Assembly (NCBI GenBank): GCA_034336665.1
Contig: CM067570.1
Location: 13,375,502 to 13,439,501, forward strand
Direction: 5' to 3'
Origin: Luscinia megarhynchos
Lineage: Eukaryota > Chordata > Aves > Passeriformes > Turdidae
DNA: 64,000 bases
The position numbers were made by a program, and so were the translations under genes. Position 1 is the first letter of the stretch; the number at the start of each line of letters is the position of its first letter. Shown piece after piece: positions 9,066 through 20,461 of the stretch. Below the pieces are notes generated by a model, which made no database searches, was not told where the DNA came from, and saw only the letters and a program-made list of their open reading frames with translations.

Positions 9066-11050
9066 GGCCTGACTGTGTCGTCGTGCGTTGGCAGAAGCCG
9101 AGGGACGGCCGGGGAGAGAAGCAAGCTGGATGAGAGGCAGCGTCGAGGTCAAGAGTGGAGCGGCGAGGCGAGAGTGAGCGTGGAGCTGAAGAGGGAGCAC
9201 GAGAGGCCCTCTGGGCAAAGGGCCTTCGTGGCACGGCCAGGGCACCTTCAAGGTGCAGCGGCTGGCTTTGCTTGTGCTGGGTGACCTCCCTGTGTTCAGG
9301 GCTGGTCTTTGCTCTTGTTGGCCTTTTGCCGTTGTGCTCCTTTGGCTGCCTGGAGAGGGGCAACCCTGTAAGGAGGGTGAGAGCCGCTGTCTCCGCACCT
9401 GAGGGGGAAACGGAGCTCCCGAGCCCCCAGCCCGGCCGCCCTGTAAGCAGGGCAGGGCTTTTCCCCCAACCGAGGCAGCTTTCTGCCTGCTGCTGGTGCC
9501 TGGCCAGCGTGACCCCCCTGTACTAGGGGTGCGTCACAGCCTTTGTCCCTGTACCAGCCCTGAAGCGCCTCAGCGCCTCGAGGCCCTGTGCCCTCCACAC
9601 AGTGCAGTGCGGTGCAGCTCTGGTGCTTTTGTCTCCCACGGAGCAGTAGGGATGGCTCTCTTGAGCCCGTTGGCTGCAGGGAACTTGCTCCCTCTTCTGG
9701 GACTGTCTTCCCCTCCCTCCCCTGTCTTCCCATTAGTTGGTGTGAGTGAGCAAGCGTGTTTGTGCTGCTTAAGTCCCCCCTTTAGAATCAGAGCAGTGTA
9801 GCTTCGACTTCCCAGGAGGGAAAGAGGAGCTCTGTGCAGCCACAAGCAGCTCCCCAAAGTGCTCGGGTGGAGAAAGCGTCCGGCCTCGCCCCTGCTTTCT
9901 GAGGGGCGATGCGAAGCCGCTTAACGGTGGGCCTGTAAGCAGGGCAGGGCTTTTCCCCAGCCGAGGCAGCTTTCTGCCTGCTGCTGGTGCCTGGCCAGCG
10001 TGACTCCCTGTATTTGCAGCACGTGTCTGGAACTTCGCTTGTCCCTTTGTCCCCGTGAGCAGCCTCAGGTCCCTGTAAGCAGGGCTGCCGAGGCTGCTTT
10101 AGCCAGGTGACAGGAACGACTGTTCCCGGGCCCTTTGCCCGGGTGCAGGTTGAAGTAGCGCTGGTGCCACCTCCCTGGCGGCCTCGTTGAGGAGGCTGGA
10201 GGGGCTCCTGCAGAGCGGCTGTAGTGCCGTGCTGCGCTGCGGCCGGGCTCCGGCCGACCCCAAGTGGGGGCGCAGGCGGAGCCCGTGCTCCGTGGTGCTT
10301 GTTGGGGGGTGCCGGGGCTGCGGGGGGGCGGCCCGTAAGTGGGGTTGTGTCGCCCCCCTGGTCTCCGGCCGGGCGGTTGGAGGGACCCCCCTGTAATCAG
10401 GGCGGGTATCCGTGGCCCCGGCCTTTCAGAGGCGTGGGGCCAGGAGTGGTGGGGCCGGGCGTGTGCCCTCCCTGTCGCCCGGGGCTGGGCTCCCGGCCCC
10501 CGGGGCCCTCGGGCCCTCGGCCTTTAGGCCGTGAGTTGGACTGCCTGACTGGGGAGTCTGGTTCCTGATGCCGTGGGGGAAGGCCGAGCTCCGTGGCTCC
10601 CTGGGTGTGGACCTGCCTGTAAGCAGGCTGCAGGTCTGGGAGCCTTTGTGCTCCCCTACAGCTGGCAGCCTGTGTAGGGCTCCCTCCCGTTAGTGGGGAG
10701 AGGGCCGAACTGGAGAGAAGAGCCTCCGTAGGCCTTGGGGACCAGGGCCGCCCTGCAAGTCGGGGCCGGTGCTCTGGAGTCCCGGGCACTTTGCAGTCCA
10801 GGCAGCGGCTTGAGGCCCCTGTAAGCAGGGCTGCAGCCTCTTGCCCGCTGCTTTGCATGCCCAGCTTTATTTGCCCAGAGGGCCCGGCTCCCCAGCACGG
10901 CGTGGGACTTCACCGGACGTCGGCGTGGTGAGTCAGGCTGGAGTTGGAGGCTTTTGAGCAGCTGTTGGGGAGTGCTGTGGGTGGTGGCTGGCGAGGATGT
11001 GGACGTGGGGCTGGTGGGTGGCCGTTCCCTTTGGCAGCCGGAGCTTCTCA
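9066..11050 (+). repeat. array unit 3 (1985 bp)
   Basis: Full-length unit, a close sister of unit 2 by shared variants in the CTCF-like region (TCG then six C) and the first 100 bp. Confidence 0.9.
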
Positions 11051-13037
11051 GGCCTGACTGTGTCGTCGTGCGTTGGCAGAAGCCGAGGGGCGACGGGGAG
11101 AAAGCAAGCTGGATGAGAGGCAGCGTCGAGGTCAAGAGTGGAGCGGCGAGGCGAGAGTGAGCGTGGAGCTGAAGAGGGAGCACGAGAGGCCCTCTGGGCA
11201 AAGGGCCTTCGTGGCACGGCCAGGGCACCTTCAAGGTGCCAGCGGCTGGCTTTGCTTGTGCTGGGTGACCTCCCTGTGTTCAGGGCTGGTCTTTGCTCTT
11301 GTTGGCCTTTTGCCGTTGTGCTCCTTTGGCTGCCTGGAGAGAGGGCAACCCTGTAAGGAGGGTGAGAGCCGCTGTCTCCGCGCACCTGAGGGGGGAAAAC
11401 GGAGCTCCCCGAGCCCCCAGCCCGGCCGCCCCGTAAGCAGGGCAGGGCTTTTCCCCAGCCGAGGCAGCTTTCTGCCTGCTGCTGGTGCCTGGCCAGCGTG
11501 ACCCCCTGTACTAGGGGTGCGTCACAGCCTTTGTCCCTGTACCAGCCCTGAAGCGCCTCAGCGCCTCGAGGCCCCTGTGCCCTCCACACAGTGCAGTGCG
11601 GTGCAGCTCTGGTGCTTTTGTCTCCCACGGAGCAGTAGGGATGGCTCTCTTGAGCCCGTTGGCTGCAGGGAACTTGCTCCCTCTTCTGGGACTGTCTTCC
11701 CCTCCCTCCCCTGTCTTCCCATTAGTTGGTGTGAGTGAGCAAGCGTGTTTGTGCTGCTTAAGTCCCCCTTTAGAATCAGAGCAGTGTAGCTTAGACTTCC
11801 CAGGAGGGAAAGAGGAGCTCTGTGCAGCCACAAGCAGCTCCCCAAAGTGCTCGGGTGGAGAAAGCGTCCGGCCTCGCCCCTGCTTTCTGAGGACGGTACG
11901 AAGCCGCTTAACGGTGGGCCTGTAAGCAGGGCAGGGCTTTTCCCCAGCCGAGGCAGCTTTCTGCCTGCTGCTGGTGCCTGGCCAGCGTGACTCCCTGTAT
12001 TTGCAGCACGTATCTGGAACTCGCTTGTCCCTTTGTCCCCGTGAGCAGCCTCAGGTCCCTGTAAGCAGGGCTGCCGAGGCTGCTTTAGCCAGGTGACAGG
12101 AGCGACTGTTCCCGGGCCCTTTGCCCGGGTGCAGGTTGAAGTAGCGCTGGTGCCACCTCCCTGGCGGCCTCGTTGAGGGAGGCTGGAGGGGCTCCTGCAG
12201 AGCGGCTGTAGTGCCGTGCTGCGCTGCGGCGGGCTCCGGCCGGCCCCAAGTAAGGGCGCAGGCCGGAGCCCGTGCTCCGTGGTGCTTGTTGGGGGGTGCC
12301 GGGGCTGCGGGGGGGCGGCCCGTAAGTGGGGTTGTGTGCGCCCCCCTGGTCTCCGGCGGGCGGTTGGAGGGACCCCCTGTAATCAGGGCGGGTATCCGTG
12401 GCCCCGGCCTTTCAGAGGCGTGGGGCCAGGAGTGGTGGGGCCGGGCGTGTGCCCTCCCTGTCGCCCGGGGCTGGGCTCCCGGCCCCCGGGGCCCCCTCGG
12501 GCCCTCGGCCTTTAGGCCGTGAGTTGAACTGCCTGACTGGGGAGTCTGGTTCCTGATGCCGTGGGGGAAGGCCGAGCTCCGTGGCTCCCTGGGTGTGGAC
12601 CTGCCTGTAAGCAGGCTGCAGGTCTGGGAGCCTTTGTGCTCCCTACAGCTGGCAGCCTGTGTAGGGCTCCCTCCCCGTTAGTGGGGAGAGGGCCGGAACT
12701 GGAGAGAAGGAGCCTCCGTAGGCCTTGGGGACCAGGGCCGCCCTGCAAGTCGGGGCCGGTGCTCTGGAGTCCCGGGCACTTTGCAGTCCAGGCAGCGGCT
12801 TGAGGCCCCTGTAAGCAGGGCTGCAGCCTCTTGCCCGCTGCTTTGCATGCCCAGCTTTATTTGCCCAGAGGGCCCGGCTCCCAGCACGGCGTGGGACTTC
12901 ACCGGACGTCGACGTGGTGAGTCAGGCTGGAGTTGGAGGCTTTTGAGCAGCTGTTGGGGAGTGCTGTGGGTGGTGGCGCGAGGATGTGGACGTGGGGCTG
13001 GTGGGTGGCCGTTCCCTTTGGCAGCCGGAGCTTCTCA
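11051..13037 (+). repeat. array unit 4 (1987 bp)
   Basis: Full-length unit. Its first part resembles units 2 and 3 (GAGCGG variant); the later part carries GTCGACGTG before the donor, as in units 5-8, so it looks like a transition or recombinant copy. CTCF-like site: GCG then six C. Confidence 0.9.
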
Positions 13038-15017
13038 GGCCTGACTGTGTCGTCGTGCGTTGGCAGAAGCCGAGGGACGACGGGGAGAGAGCAAGCTGGA
13101 TGAGAGGCAGCGTCGAGGTCAAGAGTGGAACGGCGAGGCGAGAGTGAGCGTGGAGCTGAAGAGGGAGCACGAGAGGCCCTCTGGGCAAAGGGCCTTCGTG
13201 GCACGGCCAGGGCACCTTCAAGGTGCCGCGGCTGGCTTTGCTTGTGCTGGGTGACCTCCCTGTGTTCAGGGCTGGTCTTTGCTCTTGTTGGCCTTTTGCC
13301 GTTGTGCTCCTTTGGCTGCCTGGAGAGAGGGGCAACCCTGTAAGGAGGGTGAGAGCCGCTGTCTCCGCGCACCTGAGGGGGAAAACGGAGCTCCCGAGCC
13401 CCCAGCCCGGCCGCCCTGTAAGCAGGGCAGGGCTTTTCCCCAGCCGAGGCAGCTTTCTGCCTGCTGCTGGTGCCTGGCCAGCGTGACCCCCCCTGTACTA
13501 GGGGTGCGTCACAGCCTTTGTCCCTGTACCAGCCCTGAAGCGCCTCAGCGCCTCGAGGCCCCTGTGCCCTCCACACAGTGCAGTGCGGTGCAGCTCTGGT
13601 GCTTTTGTCTCCCACGGAGCAGTAGGGATGGCTCTCTTGAGCCCGTTGGCTGCAGGGAACTTGCTCCCTCTTCTGGGACTGTCTTCCCCTCCCTCCCCTG
13701 TCTTCCCATTAGTTGGTGTGAGTGAGCAAGCGTGTTTGTGCTGCTTAAGTCCCCCTTTAGAATCAGAGCAGTGTAGCTTAGACTTCCCAGGAGGGAAAGA
13801 GGAGCTCTGTGCAGCCACAAGCAGCTCCCCAAAGTGCTCGGGTGGAGAAAGCGTCCGGCCTCGCCCCTGCTTTCTGAGGACGGTACGAAGCCGCTTAACG
13901 GTGGGCCTGTAAGCAGGGCAGGGCTTTTCCCCAGCCGAGGCAGCTTTCTGCCTGCTGCTGGTGCCTGGCCAGCGTGACTCCCTGTATTTGCAGCACGTAT
14001 CTGGAACTCGCTTGTCCCTTTGTCCCCGTGAGCAGCCTCAGGTCCCTGTAAGCAGGGCTGCCGAGGCTGCTTTAGCCAGGTGACAGGAACGACTGTTCCC
14101 GGGCCCTTTGCCCGGGTGCAGGTTGAAGTAGCGCTGGTGCCACCTCCCTGGCGGCCTCGTTGAGGAGGCTGGAGGGGCTCCTGCAGACGGCTGTAGTGCC
14201 GTGCTGCGCTGCGGCCGGGCTCCGGCCGGCCCCAAGTGGGGCGCAGGCCGGAGCCCGTGCTCCGTGGTGCTTGTTGGGGGGTGCCGGGCTGCGGGGGGGC
14301 GGCCCGTAAGTGGGGTTGTGTGCGCCCCCCTGGTCTCCGGCGGGCGGTTGGAGGGACCCCCTGTAATCAGGGCGGGTATCCGTGGCCCCGGCCTTTCAGA
14401 GGCGTGGGGCCAGGAGTGGTGGGGCCGGGCGTGTGCCCTCCCTGTCGCCCGGGGCTGGGCTCCCGGCCCCCGGGGCCCTCGGGCCCTCGGCCTTTAGGCC
14501 GTGAGTTGAACTGCCTGACTGGGGAGTCTGGTTCCTGATGCCGTGGGGGAAGGCCGAGCTCCGTGGCTCCCTGGGTGTGGACCTGCCTGTAAGCAGGCTG
14601 CAGGTCTGGGAGCCTTTGTGCTCCCCTACAGCTGGCAGCCTGTGTAGGGCTCCCTCCCGTTAGTGGGGAGAGGGCCGAACTGGAGAGAAGAGCCTCCGTA
14701 GGCCTTGGGGACCAGGGCCGCCCTGCAAGTCGGGGCCGGTGCTCTGGAGTCCCGGGCACTTTGCAGTCCAGGCAGCGGCTTGAGGCCCCTGTAAGCAGGG
14801 CTGCAGCCTCTTGCCCGCTGCTTTGCATGCCCAGCTTTATTTGCCCAGAGGGCCCGGCTCCCAGCACGGCGTGGGACTTCACCGGACGTCGACGTGGTGA
14901 GTCAGGCTGGAGTTGGAGGCTTTTGAGCAGCTGTTGGGGAGTGCTGTGGGTGGTGGCGCGAGGATGTGGACGTGGGGCTGGTGGGTGGCCGTTCCCTTTG
15001 GCAGCCGGAGCTTCTCA
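13038..15017 (+). repeat. array unit 5 (1980 bp)
   Basis: Full-length unit. Its final 150 bp and the start of unit 6 are the same as the end of unit 4 and the start of unit 5, showing recent copying. CTCF-like site: GCG then six C. Confidence 0.9.
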
Positions 15018-16506
15018 GGCCTGACTGTGTCGTCGTGCGTTGGCAGAAGCCGAGGGACGACGGGGAGAGAGCAAGCTGGATGAGAGGCAGCGTCGAGGTC
15101 AAGAGTGGAACGGCGAGGCGAGAGTGAGCGTGGAGCTGAAGAGGGAGCACGAGAGGCCCTCTGGGCAAAGGGCCTTCGTGGCACGGCCAGGGCACCTTCA
15201 AGGTGCCGCGGCTGGCTTTGCTTGTGCTGGGTGACCTCCCTGTGTTCAGGGCTGGTCTTTGCTCTTGTTGGCCTTTTGCCGTTGTGCTCCTTTGGCTGCC
15301 TGGAGAGAGGGGCAACCCTGTAAGGAGGGTGAGAGCCGCTGTCTCCGCACCTGAGGGGGGAAACGGAGCTCCCCGAGCCCCCAGCCCGGCCGCCCTGTAA
15401 GCAGGGCAGGGCTTTTCCCCAGCCGAGGCAGCTTTCTGCCTGCTGCTGGTGCCTGGCCAGCGTGACTCCCTGTATTTGCAGCACGTATCTGGAACTCGCT
15501 TGTCCCTTTGTCCCCGTGAGCAGCCTCAGGTCCCTGTAAGCAGGGCTGCCGAGGCTGCTTTAGCCAGAGTGACAGAACGACTGTTCCCGGGCCCTTTGCC
15601 CGGGTGCAGGTTGAAGTAGCGCTGGTGCCACCTCCCTGGCGGCCTCGTTGAGGAGGCTGGAGGGGCTCCTGCAAAACGGCTGTAGTGCCGTGCTGCGCTG
15701 CGGCCGGGCTCCGGCCGACCCCAAGTGGGGCGCAGGCCGGAGCCCGTGCTCCGTGGTGCTTGTTGGGGGGTGCCGGGCTGCGGGGGGCGGCCCGTAAGTG
15801 GTTGTGTCGCCCCCTGGTCTCGGGCGGGCGGTTGGAGGGACCCCCTGTAATCAGGGCGGGTATCCGTGGCCCCGGCCTTTCAGAGGCGTGGGGCCAGGAG
15901 TGGTGGGGCCGGGCGTGTGCCCTCCCTGTCGCCGGGGCTGGGCTCCCGGCCCCCGGGGCCCTCGGGCCCTCGGCCTTTAGGCCGTGAGTTGAACTGCCTG
16001 ACTGGGGAGTCTGGTTCCTGATGCCGTGGGGGAAGGCCGAGCTCCGTGGCTCCCTGGGTGTGGACCTGCCTGTAAGCAGGCTGCAGGTCTGGGAGCCTTT
16101 GTGCTCCCCTACAGCTGGCAGCCTGTGTAGGGCTCCCTCCCCGTTAGTGGGGAGAGGGCCGAACTGGAGAGAAGAGCCTCCGTAGGCCTTGGGGACCAGG
16201 GCACGCCCTGCAAGTCGGGGCCGGTGCTCTGGAGTCCCGGGCACTTTGCAGTCCAGGCAGCGGCTTGAGGCCCCTGTAAGCAGGGCTGCAGCCTCTTGCC
16301 CGCTGCTTTGCATGCCCAGCTTTATTTGCCCAGAGGGCCCGGCTCCCCAACACGGCGTGGGACTTCACCCGGACGTCGACGTGGTGAGTCAGGCTGGAGT
16401 TGGAGGCTTTTGAGCAGCTGTTGGGGGAGTGCTGTGGGTGGTGGCGGCGAGGATGTGGACGTGGGGCTGGTGGGTGGCCGTTCCCTTTGGCAGCCGGAGC
16501 TTCTCA
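15018..16506 (+). repeat. array unit 6 (short, 1489 bp)
   Basis: Carries the same 490-bp deletion as unit 1, with the single 73-bp repeat at 15394-15466. It differs from unit 1 in a shorter GTAAGTGG phrase and a TCG-start CTCF-like site at 15807-15821, so either the deletion arose twice or a short unit was copied and diverged. Confidence 0.9.
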
Positions 16507-16884
16507 GGCCTGACTGTGTCGCCGTGGCGTTGGCAGAAGCCGAGGGACGACGGGGGAGAGAGCAAGCTGGATGAGAGGCAGCGTCGAGGTCAAGAGTGGA
16601 ACGGCGAGGCGAGAGTGAGCGTGGAGCTGAAGAGGGAGCACGAGAGGCCCTCTGGGCAAAGGGCCTTCGTGGCACGGCCAGGGCACCTTCAAGGTGCCGC
16701 GGCTGGCTTTGCTTGTGCTGGGTGACCTCCCTGTGTTCAGGGCTGGTCTTTGCTCTTGTTGGCCTTTTGCCGTTGTGCTCCTTTGGCTGCCTGGAGAGAG
16801 GGGCAACCCTGTAAGGAGGGTGAGAGCCGCTGTCTCCGCACCTGAGGGGGGAAACGGAGCTCCCCGAGCCCCCAGCCCGGCCGC

Positions 16885-16957
16885 CCTGTAAGCAGGGCAG
16901 GGCTTTTCCCCAGCCGAGGCAGCTTTCTGCCTGCTGCTGGTGCCTGGCCAGCGTGAC
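16885..16957 (+). repeat. internal direct repeat, copy 1 (73 bp, unit 7)
   Basis: Identical over 73 bp to 17375-17447, 490 bp away. It contains GTAAGCAGGGCAGGGC and the hairpin AGGCAG-CTTT-CTGCCT. Recombination between the copies explains the three short units of the array. Confidence 0.92.
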
Positions 16958-17374
16958 CCCCTGTACTAGGGGTGCGTCACAGCCTTTGTCCCTGTACCAG
17001 CCCTGAAGCGCCTCAGCGCCTCGAGGCCCCCTGTGCCCTCCACACAGTGCAGTGCGGTGCAGCTCTGGTGCTTTTGTCTCCCACGGAGCAGTAGGGATGG
17101 CTCTCTTGAGCCCGTTGGCTGCAGGGAACTTGCTCCCTCTTCTGGGACTGTCTTCCCCTCCCTCCCCTGTCTTCCCATTAGTTGGTGTGAGTGAGCAAGC
17201 GTGTTTGTGCTGCTTAAGTCCCCCTTTAGAATCAGAGCAGTGTAGCTTCGACTTCCCAGGAGGGAAAGAGGAGCTCTGTGCAGCCACAAGCAGCTCCCCA
17301 AAGTGCTCGGGTGGAGAAAGCGTCCGGCCTCGCCCCTGCTTTCTGAGGACGGTACGAAGCCGCTTAACGGTGGG

Positions 17375-17447
17375 CCTGTAAGCAGGGCAGGGCTTTTCCC
17401 CAGCCGAGGCAGCTTTCTGCCTGCTGCTGGTGCCTGGCCAGCGTGAC
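17375..17447 (+). repeat. internal direct repeat, copy 2 (73 bp, unit 7)
   Basis: Partner of 16885-16957. The bases after it (TCCCTGTATTTGCAG) mark copy 2, while copy 1 continues CCCCCTGTACTAG. Confidence 0.92.
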
Positions 17448-17790
17448 TCCCTGTATTTGCAGCACGTATCTGGAACTCGCTTGTCCCTTTGTCCCCGTGA
17501 GCAGCCTCAGGTCCCTGTAAGCAGGGCTGCCGAGGCTGCTTTAGCCAGGTGACAGGAACGACTGTTCCCGGGCCCTTTGCCCGGGTGCAGGTTGAAGTAG
17601 CGCTGGTGCCACCTCCCTGGCGGCCTCGTTGAGGAGGCTGGAGGGGCTCCTGCAGACGGCTGTAGTGCCGTGCTGCGCTGCGGCCGGGCTCCGGCCGGCC
17701 CCAAGTGGGGCGCAGGCCGGAGCCCGTGCTCCGTGGTGCTTGTTGGGGGGTGCCGGGCTGCGGGGGGCGGCCCCGTAAGTGGGGTTGTGT

Positions 17791-17805
17791 GCGCCCCCTG
17801 GTCTC
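17791..17805 (-). promoter_or_regulatory. CTCF-like motif, unit 7
   Basis: Exact copy of the unit 1 motif, about 20 bp after G-rich runs at 17745-17770. Confidence 0.6.
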
Positions 17806-18485
17806 GGCGGGCGGTTGGAGGGACCCCCTGTAATCAGGCGGGTATCCGTGGCCCCGGCCTTTCAGAGGCGTGGGGCCAGGAGTGGTGGGGCCGGGCGTGT
17901 GCCCTCCCTGTCGCCGGGGCTGGGCTCCCGGCCCCCGGGGCCCCTCGGGCCCTCGGCCTTTAGGCCGTGAGTTGGACTGCCTGACTGGGGAGTCTGGTTC
18001 CTGATGCCGTGGGGGAAGGCCGAGCTCCGTGGCTCCCTGGGTGTGGACCTGCCTGTAAGCAGGCTGCAGGTCTGGGAGCCTTTGTGCTCCCTACAGCTGG
18101 CAGCCTGTGTAGGGCTCCCTCCCCGTTAGTGGGGAGAGGGCCGGAACTGGAGAGAAGGAGCCTCCGTAGGCCTTGGGGACCAGGGCCGCCCTGCAAGTCG
18201 GGGCCGGTGCTCTGGAGTCCCGGGCACTTTGCAGTCCAGGCAGCGGCTTGAGGCCCCTGTAAGCAGGGCTGCAGCCTCTTGCCCGCTGCTTTGCATGCCC
18301 AGCTTTATTTGCCCAGAGGGCCCGGCTCCCAGCACGGCGTGGGACTTCACCGGACGTCGACGTGGTGAGTCAGGCTGGAGTTGGAGGCTTTTGAGCAGCT
18401 GTTGGGGAGTGCTGTGGGTGGTGGCGCGAGGATGTGGACGTGGGGCTGGTGGGTGGCCGTTCCCTTTGGCAGCCGGAGCTTCTCA

Positions 18486-20461
18486 GGCCTGACTGTGTCG
18501 TCGTGCGTTGGCAGAAGCCGAGGGACGACGGGGAGAGAGCAAGCTGGATGAGAGGCAGCGTCGAGGTCAAGAGTGGAACGGCGAGGCGAGAGTGAGCGTG
18601 GAGCTGAAGAGGGAGCACGAGAGGCCCTCTGGGCAAAGGGCCTTCGTGGCACGGCCAGGGCACCTTCAAGGTGCCGCGGCTGGCTTTGCTTGTGCTGGGT
18701 GACCTCCCTGTGTTCAGGGCTGGTCTTTGCTCTTGTTGGCCTTTTGCCGTTGTGCTCCTTTGGCTGCCTGGAGAGAGGGGCAACCCTGTAAGGAGGGTGA
18801 GAGCCGCTGTCTCCGCACCTGAGGGGGGAAACGGAGCTCCCCGAGCCCCCAGCCCGGCCGCCCTGTAAGCAGGGCAGGGCTTTTCCCCAGCCGAGGCAGC
18901 TTTCTGCCTGCTGCTGGTGCCTGGCCAGCGTGACCCCCTGTACTAGGGGTGCGTCACAGCCTTTGTCCCTGTACCAGCCCTGAAGCGCCTCAGCGCCTCG
19001 AGGCCCCTGTGCCCTCCACACAGTGCAGTGCGGTGCAGCTCTGGTGCTTTTGTCTCCCACGGAGCAGTAGGGATGGCTCTCTTGAGCCCGTTGGCTGCAG
19101 GGAACTTGCTCCCTCTTCTGGGACTGTCTTCCCCTCCCTCCCCTGTCTTCCCATTAGTTGGTGTGAGTGAGCAAGCGTGTTTGTGCTGCTTAAGTCCCCC
19201 TTTAGAATCAGAGCAGTGTAGCTTAGACTTCCCAGGAGGGAAAGAGGAGCTCTGTGCAGCCACAAGCAGCTCCCCAAAGTGCTCGGGTGGAGAAAGCGTC
19301 CGGCCTCGCCCCTGCTTTCTGAGGACGGTACGAAGCCGCTTAACGGTGGGCCTGTAAGCAGGGCAGGGCTTTTCCCCAGCCGAGGCAGCTTTCTGCCTGC
19401 TGCTGGTGCCTGGCCAGCGTGACTCCCTGTATTTGCAGCACGTATCTGGAACTCGCTTGTCCCTTTGTCCCCGTGAGCAGCCTCAGGTCCCTGTAAGCAG
19501 GGCTGCCGAGGCTGCTTTAGCCAGGTGACAGGAACGACTGTTCCCGGGCCCTTTGCCCGGGTGCAGGTTGAAGTAGCGCTGGTGCCACCTCCCTGGCGGC
19601 CTCGTTGAGGAGGCTGGAGGGGCTCCTGCAGACGGCTGTAGTGCCGTGCTGCGCTGCGGCCGGGCTCCGGCCGGCCCCAAGTGGGGCGCAGGCCGGAGCC
19701 CGTGCTCCGTGGTGCTTGTTGGGGGGTGCCGGGCTGCGGGGGGCGGCCCCGTAAGTGGGGTTGTGTGCGCCCCCTGGTCTCGGCGGGCGGTTGGAGGGAC
19801 CCCCTGTAATCAGGCGGGTATCCGTGGCCCCGGCCTTTCAGAGGCGTGGGGCCAGGAGTGGTGGGGCCGGGCGTGTGCCCTCCCTGTCGCCGGGGCTGGG
19901 CTCCCGGCCCCCGGGGCCCCTCGGGCCCTCGGCCTTTAGGCCGTGAGTTGGACTGCCTGACTGGGGAGTCTGGTTCCTGATGCCGTGGGGGAAGGCCGAG
20001 CTCCGTGGCTCCCTGGGTGTGGACCTGCCTGTAAGCAGGCTGCAGGTCTGGGAGCCTTTGTGCTCCCTACAGCTGGCAGCCTGTGTAGGGCTCCCTCCCC
20101 GTTAGTGGGGAGAGGGCCGGAACTGGAGAGAAGGAGCCTCCGTAGGCCTTGGGGACCAGGGCCGCCCTGCAAGTCGGGGCCGGTGCTCTGGAGTCCCGGG
20201 CACTTTGCAGTCCAGGCAGCGGCTTGAGGCCCCTGTAAGCAGGGCTGCAGCCTCTTGCCCGCTGCTTTGCATGCCCAGCTTTATTTGCCCAGAGGGCCCG
20301 GCTCCCAGCACGGCGTGGGACTTCACCGGACGTCGACGTGGTGAGTCAGGCTGGAGTTGGAGGCTTTTGAGCAGCTGTTGGGGAGTGCTGTGGGTGGTGG
20401 CGCGAGGATGTGGACGTGGGGCTGGTGGGTGGCCGTTCCCTTTGGCAGCCGGAGCTTCTCA
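18486..20461 (+). repeat. array unit 8 (1976 bp)
   Basis: Practically identical to unit 7 over its whole length apart from a few bases, consistent with very recent duplication or gene conversion. Confidence 0.92.
19767..19781 (-). promoter_or_regulatory. CTCF-like motif, unit 8
   Basis: Exact copy, 1976 bp from the unit 7 site. Confidence 0.6.

Larger units (their letters stand above)
16507..18485 (+). repeat. array unit 7 (1979 bp), reference unit
   Basis: Clean full-length copy used here to describe the internal structure. The two identical 73-bp repeats are at 16885-16957 and 17375-17447. An exact CTCF-like motif is at 17791-17805. G-rich runs are at 17745-17770. The GTGAGT donor-like site is at 18365. 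Confidence 0.92.
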
